Shown one piece after another: positions 49,756 to 58,234 of a stretch of DNA of 64,000 bases; the stretch's first letter is position 1; the number at the start of each line of letters is the position of its first letter. The position numbers and the translations under genes were made by a program. Origin of the DNA: an uncultured Paraprevotella sp. (GTDB lineage Bacteria; Bacteroidota; Bacteroidia; Bacteroidales; Bacteroidaceae); the NCBI GenBank assembly GCA_944320765.1, contig CALUIS010000006.1, forward strand, positions 61,118 to 125,117. Reading direction: 5' to 3'. The notes beneath the pieces were generated by a model. That model had not been told where the DNA came from. It did not search any database and saw only the letters and a program-made list of their open reading frames with translations.

Positions 49756-49952
49756 CGAATGGCAGGTCTTCTGACTTGCCCCCTTTCTGAAACCTTCCCG
49801 GCCGTTCTTCCTATTTATATTATATATAAAGGCCAGTGGCGATGGTGATTCTTCAGAAGTTCGCGGAGCATCACAGCAGCGGGACTGTCCGGGATTTCCA
49901 CCCGATTCCCTTTTAATCCATGACGCAGGCTTTGCGCCACAGAACCGATTCG
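49756..49952 (-). ncRNA. Cobalamin (B12) riboswitch, minus strand, leader of the acyl-CoA carboxylase operon
   Basis: Reading the minus strand, the transcript passes through the conserved core: GCCTGCGTCATGG region, GGGAATCGGGTGGAAATCCC, then CAGTCCCGCTGCTGTGATGC. A variable A/T arm follows, then the B12 box AGTCAGAAGACCTGCC at 49776-49761. P1 can form from CGAAT (49952-49948) and ATTCG (49760-49756). A -7 element ends 4 bases upstream of the aptamer, and the start codon of the biotin carboxylase is 59 bases after it. The spacer can fold a GTTCT...AGAAC hairpin (about 49710-49745). Ligand binding should lower expression by the usual class mechanism; whether at the transcript or ribosome level is not visible. 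Confidence 0.93.
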
Positions 49953-49956
49953 CCTG

Positions 49957-49964
49957 CAAAGGTA
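49957..49964 (-). promoter_or_regulatory. -7 element for the riboswitch-led operon
   Basis: On the minus strand TACCTTTG fits TAnnTTTG. It would start the RNA near 49950, exactly at the 5' end of the aptamer. Confidence 0.65.
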
Positions 49965-50062
49965 CGTCTTTTTTCCCTTGCGGCCTAATAGTTTCAACAG
50001 AAATTGTTGGGAGACGTGCTTTTGTGCGCGGAATCCGGAAGCTTGCTGCGGGAAACGGAAGG

Positions 50063-50172
50063 CTGCCTGGCTTTGGCATTCGGAGTTTCAAGGCTTGGAA
50101 CTCTCCGTTTCAGGGCTTGAAACCCACTGTTTCAGGGCTTGAAACTCATTGCCTCATGGCTTGGCCGTTTTG
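50063..50172. repeat. Tandem 22-bp palindromic repeats
   Basis: Exact 22-bp periodicity: core units start at 50085, 50107 and 50129 (GTTTCAGGGCTTGAAAC core, internally palindromic). Degenerate units at 50063 and 50151 keep only GGCTT(T/G)G. It lies in the 390-bp gap between the riboswitch promoter and the GH28-like gene; I see no gene in that gap. Confidence 0.8.
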
Positions 50173-50342
50173 AGGGCTACGGGCGGCGTGGCTTCGGCGT
50201 CCGGCGTGTTTGGGGAGGCAGGAATCCGGCCATTTTCCTTGGCGTATTTCCCTTTTTAGTTTTTTTTGCATAAAAATCGCGGGTTTTTTGCGGATTTTTC
50301 CGTCTTCATTCGTACTATTAATAAAAGAGCGAAAAGAATTTT

Positions 50343-51803
50343 ATGAAACGAGTATGGTTCGGATGCTTGGGAGTGCTGTGGATAGGCATTTCCCTGGAAG
50401 CGAAAGTGGTGGTTTATCCATGGATAGAAGATTCGGCTTTGCCGGAAGACGGGCGTTATGAGGTGTATGTCCGGGGGACAAAGAGCGGCAAGGAATGGAG
50501 GGAGCTGCAGGTGTTCACTGTGGATGTGGACATGGACACCCGCAGCAAGGCTGCCATGGCGCAGTTTGATGCGGACGAGCCGGTGGACGTGAAGGTCGTG
50601 GCTGTGGGAAAAACGGTGGATGACGTGAAAATCCGTCCGTTGGCCCGTGGCATCTCTTATAGCAAGGCGGGGGAACATGCTTTGGTCTTCCGTTTGGACC
50701 GGCCGGCCAAACTGAGTGTGGAGTTCGGCGGCGACCGTCTGGGAAACCTTCATTTGTTTGCCAACGAGGTGGAGAAGGAGACCTATGCCGGAAAAGACGG
50801 GGACGACGTGATTGTATGGGACGGCGGTTCGAAGGACATCTTTCGCAAGAACTGCCGGCTGATATACTTCGGTCCGGGAGTGCATAAGCCCAAGGATTTG
50901 CCCAATAATGAGATCAACATCCCCAGTAATTGTACGGTCTATCTGGCTCCGGGGGCTTTGGTGAAAGCGAAATTCCGGGTGGATAAGGCCGAGAATGTGC
51001 GGATTGTGGGCCGTGGAATGCTTTTCCAGCCCTTGCGGGGGGTGGAAATCACCCATTCCCGCCGGGTGCATGTAGAGGGCATTACGGTCATCAACCCGCA
51101 GCATTATACAATTTTCGGGGGCGAGAGCCGGGATGTGACCGTGCGCAACATCAAGAGCTTTTCGTCCAGGGGGTGGAGTGATGGCATCGACTTGATGTGC
51201 TGCCGCGACTGGCTGGTGGATGATGTGTTCCTTCGCACGAGCGATGATTGCCTGGCTTTCTATAACCACCGTTGGTGGTATTGGGGCGGCTCGTCCGACC
51301 TGACGGTGCAGAACTCCGTGCTGTGGGCCGATGTGGCCCATGCCATTAATGTAGCCGGGCATGGAGATGACCGTTCGGCGGAAGGCGAATTGTTCTGCCG
51401 GGCCACGTTCCGCAACATCGACGTGCTCAACGTGGACGAGGACGACGACAACTATCGCGGGGTGATGTCGGTCTGCTGCGGGGACAAGAACCGGGTGGAG
51501 GACATCCTGTTCGAGGACATCCGGGTGGAAGACTGCGAAGAGGCCCGGCTGATAGACGTGAGGGTGCTGTTTAACGAAAAGTATAACCGCGAGCCGGGGG
51601 GGAGCATCCGCGACGTGACCTTCCGCAACGTCACCTATCAGGGTGAGGGCGGGAAGATGTATCCCATGCGGATAAAAGGTTACGATGAGAATTCGGACAT
51701 ACGGGGTGTCACGTTGGAAAATGTCGTGCTGGATGGGGAGAAAATGAAAGACCTCTCAGGCGTGGAGATGAACGGGCATGTGAACGATGTGCAGGTAAAA
51801 TGA
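50343..51803 (+). CDS. GH28-like right-handed beta-helix glycosidase (polygalacturonase family or related)
   Basis: A 486-aa protein with a signal peptide (MKRVWFGCLGVLWIGISLEA). A beta-sandwich segment (~20-150) is followed by a parallel beta-helix with repeated VRNIKSFSS, LTVQNSVLW and RDVTFRNVTYQ turns. Acidic motifs typical of GH28 occur: SDGIDLMCC, LRTSDDCLAFYNH and VAGHGDD. The NTD and RIK motifs are changed or displaced, so it could also belong to a related beta-helix family (GH49-like). Pectic substrates are favoured because of the GH105/GH2/CE12 genes 5 kb away. Single gene. Confidence 0.75.
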   Translation: MKRVWFGCLGVLWIGISLEAKVVVYPWIEDSALPEDGRYEVYVRGTKSGKEWRELQVFTVDVDMDTRSKAAMAQFDADEPVDVKVVAVGKTVDDVKIRPLARGISYSKAGEHALVFRLDRPAKLSVEFGGDRLGNLHLFANEVEKETYAGKDGDDVIVWDGGSKDIFRKNCRLIYFGPGVHKPKDLPNNEINIPSNCTVYLAPGALVKAKFRVDKAENVRIVGRGMLFQPLRGVEITHSRRVHVEGITVINPQHYTIFGGESRDVTVRNIKSFSSRGWSDGIDLMCCRDWLVDDVFLRTSDDCLAFYNHRWWYWGGSSDLTVQNSVLWADVAHAINVAGHGDDRSAEGELFCRATFRNIDVLNVDEDDDNYRGVMSVCCGDKNRVEDILFEDIRVEDCEEARLIDVRVLFNEKYNREPGGSIRDVTFRNVTYQGEGGKMYPMRIKGYDENSDIRGVTLENVVLDGEKMKDLSGVEMNGHVNDVQVK

Positions 51804-51821
51804 TATTTTCACTTTACATTT

Positions 51822-51849
51822 AGCACCCCGGGGCGGTTTTCCCCGTGCT
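51822..51849 (+). terminator. Probable terminator after the GH28-like gene
   Basis: AGCAC and GGGG in the left arm pair with CCCC and GTGCT in the right, with a CCC bulge. No strong U-run. Confidence 0.4.
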
Positions 51850-51919
51850 GATTGTTCGTGCAAACTGTCTTTCTCTTCAATAGCAGCAAAATAAAATTGC
51901 AGATATTCGCATTAATTCG

Positions 51920-51927
51920 TACCTTTG
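51920..51927 (+). promoter_or_regulatory. Promoter (-33 TTG, -7 TACCTTTG) of the purF-car-sulfonation run
   Basis: TACCTTTG is preceded by TTG (51897-51899) at a 20-base spacing, close to the Bacteroides consensus. It is the only strong promoter I see before 63911 on this strand. Confidence 0.65.
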
Positions 51928-51961
51928 CCACTTAAATAGTGTATTTAGAATACCGGAAGGC

Positions 51962-53860
51962 ATGGAACAGTTGAAACACGAGTGCGGCGTCGCGATGATC
52001 CGCTTGCTGCAGCCCTTGGAGTACTACCAAGAGAAATACGGCACTTGGATGTACGGGTTGAACAAATTATACTTGTTGATGGAAAAACAGCATAACCGCG
52101 GGCAGGAAGGCGCAGGCTTGGCCTGCGTGAAGCTTGAAGCCATCCCCGGCGAGGAATACCTGTTCCGCGAGCGCGCGCTGGGAACGGGGGCCATCACGGA
52201 AATCTTCTCCGCCGTGCAGTCGCGTTTCAAGGGCACCGGCGCGGAGCAACTGTCCGATGCCGACTTCGCGCGCCGCCATCTGCCTTTTGCCGGCGAAATG
52301 TACATGGGCCACCTCCGGTATTCCACTACCGGAAAGAGTGGCCTTTCTTTTGTCCATCCCTTCTTGCGCCGCAACAACTGGAGGGCCAAGAACCTGGCAC
52401 TCTGCGGCAACTTCAACCTCACGAACGTGGACGAGGTGTTTGCTTCCATCACGGCGCAAGGGCAGCATCCCCGCATCTATTCCGACACTTACATCATGCT
52501 GGAGCAGGTGGGCCACCGGCTCGACCGCGAGTGCGAGCGGCTGTATGCCGAGGCCGCCTCGCAAGGGCTGGAGGGGACGGACATCACGCGCTACATCGAG
52601 GAACGGGTGGACGTGAACAATGTCCTGCGCACCGCCGCCCCCTTGTGGGACGGCGGCTACGTGGTGTGCGGCCTGACGGGCAGCGGCGAGATGTTCGCCA
52701 TGCGCGACCCGTGGGGCATCCGGCCCGCCTTCTGGTACCGGGACGACGAGGTGGTCGTGGTGGCCTCCGAGCGCCCCGTCATACAGACGGTGTTCGCCCT
52801 CGAGGCCGATCAGATTCATGAGTTACAGCCGGGACAGGCGCTGGGCGTGCGGGCGAACGGCGAGACGGGGCTGCGGCAGATCATCGCCCCCAAAGTGGTG
52901 AAGGCCTGCTCCTTCGAACGCATCTATTTCAGCCGTGGCAGCGACCGCGACATCTACCGCGAGCGCAAGGCGCTGGGGCGTCAGTTGCGCGACGCCATCC
53001 TTCGCTCTATCGACGGGGACCTGCAGCACACGGTGTTCTCCTACATTCCCAACACTGCCGAAACGGCTTTCCTGGGGATGCTCGACGCCTTCAAGGCCTA
53101 CTTGAACCAGACGAAAATCGCACAAATAGAGGCATTGGGCCATAAGCCCACGCACGAGGAGCTGGAGCAAATCCTGAACCAATATGTCCGGAGCGAGAAG
53201 GTGGCCGTCAAGGACATCAAGCTCCGCACCTTCATCACCGAAGGGGCGAGCCGCAACGACCTGGCGGCCCACGTGTATGACATCACGTATGGCAGCGTGA
53301 GGCCGCGCGAGGACAACCTGGTCATCATCGACGACAGCATCGTGCGCGGCACGACGCTGCGCGAGAGCATCATCCGTATCCTCGACCGCCTGCATCCGCG
53401 GAAAATCGTCATCGTCTCCTCTTCGCCGCAAGTGCGCTATCCCGACTACTACGGCATAGACATGGCGGGTATGGACGAGTTCATCGCCTTCCGCGCGGCC
53501 ATCGAGCTGCTCAAGGACCGCGGCATGGCGCATCTCGTCGGGGAGACATACGAGCGGTGCAAGGCCCAGCTGGCCCGTCCCAAGGGCGGGATGGAGAATT
53601 GCGTGAAGGACATTTATGCCCCGTTCACCGACGAAGAAGTCTCGCGCAAGATGGTGGAAATGTTGCGCCCGGAAGGCGTGACGACGCCCATAGAGATTGT
53701 CTACCAGACGCTGGACGGGCTGCACAAGGCGTGTCCGGACCACGGGGGCGACTGGTATTTCAGCGGCGACTATCCCACGCCGGGCGGCGTGAAGCTGGTG
53801 AACCGCGCGTTCGTCGATTACTATGAGAATGTGTTTAAGGTCAATGATAATAGAAATTAA
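51962..53860 (+). CDS. Amidophosphoribosyltransferase-like protein (long PurF paralogue)
   Basis: A 632-aa protein. A class II glutamine amidotransferase domain begins MEQLKHECGVAMI; the nucleophile would be Cys8 after removal of a 7-residue propeptide, and LYLLMEKQHNRGQEGAG follows. The phosphoribosyltransferase domain has the PRPP loop LVIIDDSIVRGTTLRESI and the segment TFITEGASRNDLAAHVYD. PurF makes phosphoribosylamine from PRPP and glutamine. This protein is about 130 residues longer than standard PurF and lies in front of carAB, so it may be a second, specialised form. Other purine genes are absent nearby. Confidence 0.82.
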   Translation: MEQLKHECGVAMIRLLQPLEYYQEKYGTWMYGLNKLYLLMEKQHNRGQEGAGLACVKLEAIPGEEYLFRERALGTGAITEIFSAVQSRFKGTGAEQLSDADFARRHLPFAGEMYMGHLRYSTTGKSGLSFVHPFLRRNNWRAKNLALCGNFNLTNVDEVFASITAQGQHPRIYSDTYIMLEQVGHRLDRECERLYAEAASQGLEGTDITRYIEERVDVNNVLRTAAPLWDGGYVVCGLTGSGEMFAMRDPWGIRPAFWYRDDEVVVVASERPVIQTVFALEADQIHELQPGQALGVRANGETGLRQIIAPKVVKACSFERIYFSRGSDRDIYRERKALGRQLRDAILRSIDGDLQHTVFSYIPNTAETAFLGMLDAFKAYLNQTKIAQIEALGHKPTHEELEQILNQYVRSEKVAVKDIKLRTFITEGASRNDLAAHVYDITYGSVRPREDNLVIIDDSIVRGTTLRESIIRILDRLHPRKIVIVSSSPQVRYPDYYGIDMAGMDEFIAFRAAIELLKDRGMAHLVGETYERCKAQLARPKGGMENCVKDIYAPFTDEEVSRKMVEMLRPEGVTTPIEIVYQTLDGLHKACPDHGGDWYFSGDYPTPGGVKLVNRAFVDYYENVFKVNDNRN

Positions 53861-53881
53861 AGATTGTATTCCTGCAAAAAG

Positions 53882-54964
53882 ATGAGAAACGTGACACTGA
53901 TCCTCGACGACGGGAGCCGCTTCCACGGCAAGTCGTTCGGCTATGAGAAGCCCGTGGCCGGTGAAGTCGTGTTCAACACGGCCATGACGGGCTATCCGGA
54001 GAGCCTCACAGACCCTTCATACGCCGGCCAGCTGATGACGCTGACCTATCCGCTGGTGGGCAACTACGGCGTACCGCCCTTCACCATGGAGCCGGACGGG
54101 CTGGCCACTTTCATGGAGAGCGACAAGATATATGCCTCGGCCATCATCGTGGCCGACTACAGCGAGGCTTACAGCCATTGGAACGCCAAGGAGAGCCTGG
54201 CCGGCTGGCTGAAGCGCGAGCAGGTGCCGGGCATCACGGGCGTGGACACGCGGCAGCTGACGAAGGTGTTGCGCGAGCATGGCGTGATGATGGGCAAAAT
54301 CGTGTTCGACGACGAGCCGGACAACTTGCCGGAAGCGCATTATGAAGGCGTGAACTTCGTGGACCAGGTGTCGTGCAAGGAAATCATCCGTTACAACGAA
54401 GGCGGCGGGCGGAAGAAGGTGGTCCTCGTGGACTGCGGCGTGAAGCACAACATCATCCGCTGCCTTCTCCGCCGGGGCGTGGAGGTCATCCGCGTGCCGT
54501 GGAACTACGACTTCAACTCGCTGGAGTTCGACGGGCTGTTCCTGGCCAACGGGCCGGGCGACCCCGACACGTGTGGCGAGGCCGTGGCGCATATCCGCCG
54601 TTTCCTGGCAGGGGAGAAGGTGCGACCCTGCATGGGCATCTGCATGGGCAACCAACTGTTGGCCAAGGCGGCAGGCGCACGCATTTACAAACTGAAATAC
54701 GGCCACCGGAGTCACAATCAGCCCGTACGCCGCATTGGCACCACGCAGTGTTTCATCACCAGTCAGAACCATGGCTATGCCGTGGATTCGGATACGCTTG
54801 GCGAGGGGTGGGAACCGCTGTTCGTGAACATGAACGACGGGTCGAACGAGGGCATACGCCATAAGGAGCGGCCTTGGTTCAGCGCACAGTTCCATCCCGA
54901 GGCCTGCAGCGGTCCGGTGGACACGGAGTTTCTGTTCGATGATTTTGTGGGATTGCTAAAATAA
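53882..54964 (+). CDS. carA: Carbamoyl-phosphate synthase small (glutaminase) subunit
   Basis: About 360 aa from ATG 53882 (MRNVTLILDDGSRFHGKSFG); a TTG at 53864 is in frame but unlikely. The N-terminal domain has FNTAMTGYPESLTDPSY and ITGVDTRQLTKVLREHG. The class I amidotransferase domain has C254 in MGICMGNQLLA, where His of the common GICLGHQ is Asn, and the His/Glu pair in FSAQFHPEACSGP. It feeds ammonia from glutamine to CarB for arginine and pyrimidine synthesis. It lies 21 bases after the purF-like gene and 5 bases before carB. Confidence 0.93.
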   Translation: MRNVTLILDDGSRFHGKSFGYEKPVAGEVVFNTAMTGYPESLTDPSYAGQLMTLTYPLVGNYGVPPFTMEPDGLATFMESDKIYASAIIVADYSEAYSHWNAKESLAGWLKREQVPGITGVDTRQLTKVLREHGVMMGKIVFDDEPDNLPEAHYEGVNFVDQVSCKEIIRYNEGGGRKKVVLVDCGVKHNIIRCLLRRGVEVIRVPWNYDFNSLEFDGLFLANGPGDPDTCGEAVAHIRRFLAGEKVRPCMGICMGNQLLAKAAGARIYKLKYGHRSHNQPVRRIGTTQCFITSQNHGYAVDSDTLGEGWEPLFVNMNDGSNEGIRHKERPWFSAQFHPEACSGPVDTEFLFDDFVGLLK

Positions 54965-54969
54965 GGAGG

Positions 54970-57900
54970 ATGACGTTCATGGAAGACAATAAGAATAAGA
55001 TAAAGAAGGTATTGTTGCTGGGGTCCGGCGCGTTGAAGATCGGCGAGGCCGGCGAGTTCGACTATTCCGGTTCGCAGGCACTGAAAGCCCTGAAGGAAGA
55101 AGGGATAGAGACCGTATTGATTAACCCGAACATCGCCACGGTGCAGACCAGTGAGGGCGTGGCCGACCGGATTTATTTCCTTCCCGTCACGCCGTTCTTC
55201 GTGGAGAAGGTCATCCGTAAGGAGAGGCCGCAGGGCATCCTGCTGGCGTTTGGCGGACAGACAGCGTTGAATTGCGGCGTGTCACTATATAAAGAAGGTG
55301 TGCTGGAGAAATACGGCGTGGAGGTGCTGGGCACTCCCGTGCAGGCCATCATCGACACGGAAGACCGCGAGCTGTTCGTCAGGAAACTCGACGAGATCGG
55401 CGTGAAGACCATCAAGAGCCATGCCTGCGAGAACATAGGGGAGGCCCGCCGTGCGGCGGCCGATCTGGGCTATCCCGTCATCATCCGCGCGGCCTATGCG
55501 TTGGGCGGTCTCGGTTCGGGATTCTGCGACAATGAGGATGAACTTAATAAACTGGCAGAGAAGGCTTTCTCGTTCTCACCTCAAGTATTGGTGGAGAAGA
55601 GCCTGAAGGGGTGGAAGGAGATAGAATACGAGGTGGTGCGCGACCGTTACGACAACTGCATCACGGTGTGCAACATGGAGAACTTCGACCCGTTGGGCAT
55701 CCACACGGGCGAGAGCATCGTCATCGCCCCCTCGCAGACGCTGACCAACTCCGAATACCACAAGCTCCGCGCCTTGAGCATCCGCATCATCCGCCACGTG
55801 GGCATCATCGGCGAGTGCAACGTGCAGTACGCCTTCGACCCCAATTCCGAGGATTACCGCGTCATCGAGGTGAACGCCCGGCTGAGCCGTTCCTCCGCGC
55901 TGGCTTCCAAGGCCACGGGCTATCCTCTGGCATTCGTGGCGGCCAAGCTGGGACTGGGCTACGGCCTGTTCGAACTGAAGAACTCCGTGACCAAGACTAC
56001 TTCGGCCTTCTTCGAACCCGCGCTTGACTATGTGGTGTGCAAGATTCCGCGCTGGGACTTGGGCAAGTTCCGCGGCGTGGACCGCGAGCTGGGTTCGTCG
56101 ATGAAGTCCGTGGGCGAGGTGATGGCCATCGGCCGCACCTTCGAGGAGGCCATCCAGAAAGGGCTTCGCATGATAGGGCAGGGTATGCACGGCTTCGTGG
56201 AAAACAAGGAACTGCAGATTGCCGATATCGACTCCGCCTTGCGCGAGCCGACGGACAAGCGCATCTTCATCATCTCCAAGGCCATGTCGCAAGGCTATAC
56301 CGTGGACCAGATTCATGAACTGACGAAGATAGACAAATGGTTCTTGCGGAAACTGCAGAACATCAAGGACACGTCCAACGCGCTTCATGCCTGCAAGAGC
56401 ATCAACGTGGTGGACAACGGACTGATGCGCCGCGCCAAGGTGCAGGGCTTCACCGACTTCCAGATAGCCCGCGCCGTGGGGATGGAAGAGGAGATGGACA
56501 TCGAGGAGGCTTCGCTCATCGTACGCGCCCGCCGGAAGGCTGCGGGCATCGTTCCGGTGGTGAAGCAGATAGACACGTTGGCCGCCGAGTATCCCGCGCA
56601 GACCAATTACCTTTATATGACGTATAGCGGCGTGGCGGACGACATACAGTATGAGCATGACAAGCGCAGCATCGTGGTGCTGGGGTCCGGTGCCTACCGC
56701 ATAGGCTCGTCCGTGGAGTTCGACTGGTGCGGCGTGCAGGCCTTGGACACCATCCGCAAGGAAGGTTACCGCTCGGTGATGATCAATTACAATCCCGAGA
56801 CCGTGTCCACGGACTACGACATGTGCGACCGCCTGTATTTCGACGAGCTGACGTTCGAGCGCGTCCTGGACATCCTCGACTTGGAGTCTCCCAAAGGGGT
56901 CATCGTGTCCACCGGCGGCCAGATACCGAACAATCTGGCCATCCGGCTCGACCAGCAGCGCGTGCCTATCCTTGGCACGACGGCCAAGAGTATCGACAAC
57001 GCCGAGGACCGCGAGAAGTTCTCCGCCATGCTGGGCCGCATCGGCGTGGACCAGCCCGAGTGGAGCGCACTGACCAGCATGGAGGACGTGGATGCCTTCA
57101 TCGCCAAGGTGGGCTTCCCCGTCCTGGTGCGTCCGTCCTACGTGCTTTCCGGCGCGGCGATGAACGTATGTTCCAATCAGGAAGAGTTGGAGCGTTTCTT
57201 GAAATTAGCGGCGAATGTATCTCATAAACACCCGGTTGTCATCAGCAAGTTCTTGCAGCACGCCAAGGAGGTGGAAATGGATGCCGTGGCGCGTGACGGC
57301 GAGATTATCGCCTATGCCATCAGCGAGCATATCGAGTTCGCCGGCGTGCATTCGGGCGATGCCACCATCCAGTTCCCCGCGCAGAAACTCTATGTGGAGA
57401 CGGTGCGCCGCATCAAGAAGATTTCCGGTCAGATTGCCCGCGAACTTAGAATCAGCGGCCCCTTCAACATCCAGTTCCTGGCCAAGGATAATGACATCAA
57501 GGTCATCGAGTGCAACCTCCGTGCCTCGCGCAGCTTCCCTTTCGTGAGCAAGGTGCTTAAGATCAACCTCATCGAGTTGGCCACGAAGGTCATGCTCGGC
57601 GTTCCAGTGGAGAAGCCGCACAAGAGCCTGTTCGATTTCGATTATGTGGGCATCAAGGCCAGCCAGTTCTCGTTCAACCGCTTGCAGAAGGCCGACCCCG
57701 TATTGGGCGTCGACATGGCTTCCACCGGAGAGGTGGGCTGCTTGGGCGACGACACGGGCAGCGCGCTGCTGGCCGCCATGCTTTCCGTGGGCCAGCGCAT
57801 CCCGGAGAAGAACATCCTGCTCTCCACCGGCGGGGCCAAGCAGAAGGCCGACATGCTCGAGGCGGCCCGCACGCTGAAGGAACACGGCTATACGCTCTAT

Positions 57901-58209
57901 GCTACCGGCGGAACGAGCCGTTACCTGACGGAGAACGGCATCGAGAACAACTTGGTCTACTGGCCGAGCGAGCAGCGCGAGCCGCAGGCGCTCACCCTGC
58001 TGCACGAGCGGAAGATAGACATGGTGGTGAACATTCCGAAGGACCTGACCGCAGGCGAGCTGAGCAACGGCTACAAGATCCGCCGTGCGGCGGTGGACCT
58101 GAATATACCCTTGATTACCAATTCCCGTCTGGCGAGCGCCTTCATCCAGGCGTTCTGCCATATGGATGTCAATGAATTGCCCGTCAAGAGTTGGGATGAA
58201 TATAAATAG
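54970..58209 (+). CDS. carB: Carbamoyl-phosphate synthase large subunit (second carB paralogue)
   Basis: A 1079-aa complete protein with two ATP-grasp halves. The first starts KVLLLGSGALKIGEAGEFDYSGSQ and has VRAAYALGGLGSG-like and VIEVNARLSRSSALASKATGY. The second repeats this at about residue 560: VVLGSGAYRIGSSVEFDWCG, LVRPSYVLSGAAMNV, VIECNLRASRSFPFVSKV. The MGS-like allosteric domain is at the end (LYATGGTSRYLTENG). The length is normal. It overlaps nothing but follows carA by 5 bases, and the sulfate permease begins 25 bases after its stop with no terminator. The window begins with the tail of another paralogue. Confidence 0.96.
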   Translation: MTFMEDNKNKIKKVLLLGSGALKIGEAGEFDYSGSQALKALKEEGIETVLINPNIATVQTSEGVADRIYFLPVTPFFVEKVIRKERPQGILLAFGGQTALNCGVSLYKEGVLEKYGVEVLGTPVQAIIDTEDRELFVRKLDEIGVKTIKSHACENIGEARRAAADLGYPVIIRAAYALGGLGSGFCDNEDELNKLAEKAFSFSPQVLVEKSLKGWKEIEYEVVRDRYDNCITVCNMENFDPLGIHTGESIVIAPSQTLTNSEYHKLRALSIRIIRHVGIIGECNVQYAFDPNSEDYRVIEVNARLSRSSALASKATGYPLAFVAAKLGLGYGLFELKNSVTKTTSAFFEPALDYVVCKIPRWDLGKFRGVDRELGSSMKSVGEVMAIGRTFEEAIQKGLRMIGQGMHGFVENKELQIADIDSALREPTDKRIFIISKAMSQGYTVDQIHELTKIDKWFLRKLQNIKDTSNALHACKSINVVDNGLMRRAKVQGFTDFQIARAVGMEEEMDIEEASLIVRARRKAAGIVPVVKQIDTLAAEYPAQTNYLYMTYSGVADDIQYEHDKRSIVVLGSGAYRIGSSVEFDWCGVQALDTIRKEGYRSVMINYNPETVSTDYDMCDRLYFDELTFERVLDILDLESPKGVIVSTGGQIPNNLAIRLDQQRVPILGTTAKSIDNAEDREKFSAMLGRIGVDQPEWSALTSMEDVDAFIAKVGFPVLVRPSYVLSGAAMNVCSNQEELERFLKLAANVSHKHPVVISKFLQHAKEVEMDAVARDGEIIAYAISEHIEFAGVHSGDATIQFPAQKLYVETVRRIKKISGQIARELRISGPFNIQFLAKDNDIKVIECNLRASRSFPFVSKVLKINLIELATKVMLGVPVEKPHKSLFDFDYVGIKASQFSFNRLQKADPVLGVDMASTGEVGCLGDDTGSALLAAMLSVGQRIPEKNILLSTGGAKQKADMLEAARTLKEHGYTLYATGGTSRYLTENGIENNLVYWPSEQREPQALTLLHERKIDMVVNIPKDLTAGELSNGYKIRRAAVDLNIPLITNSRLASAFIQAFCHMDVNELPVKSWDEYK

Positions 58210-58234
58210 GAATAAACATTAAAAACTATCAGTT

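Noticed and set aside
50063..50172. CRISPR-like array
   Set aside because: The units are contiguous 22-mers without spacers and no cas gene is in the window.
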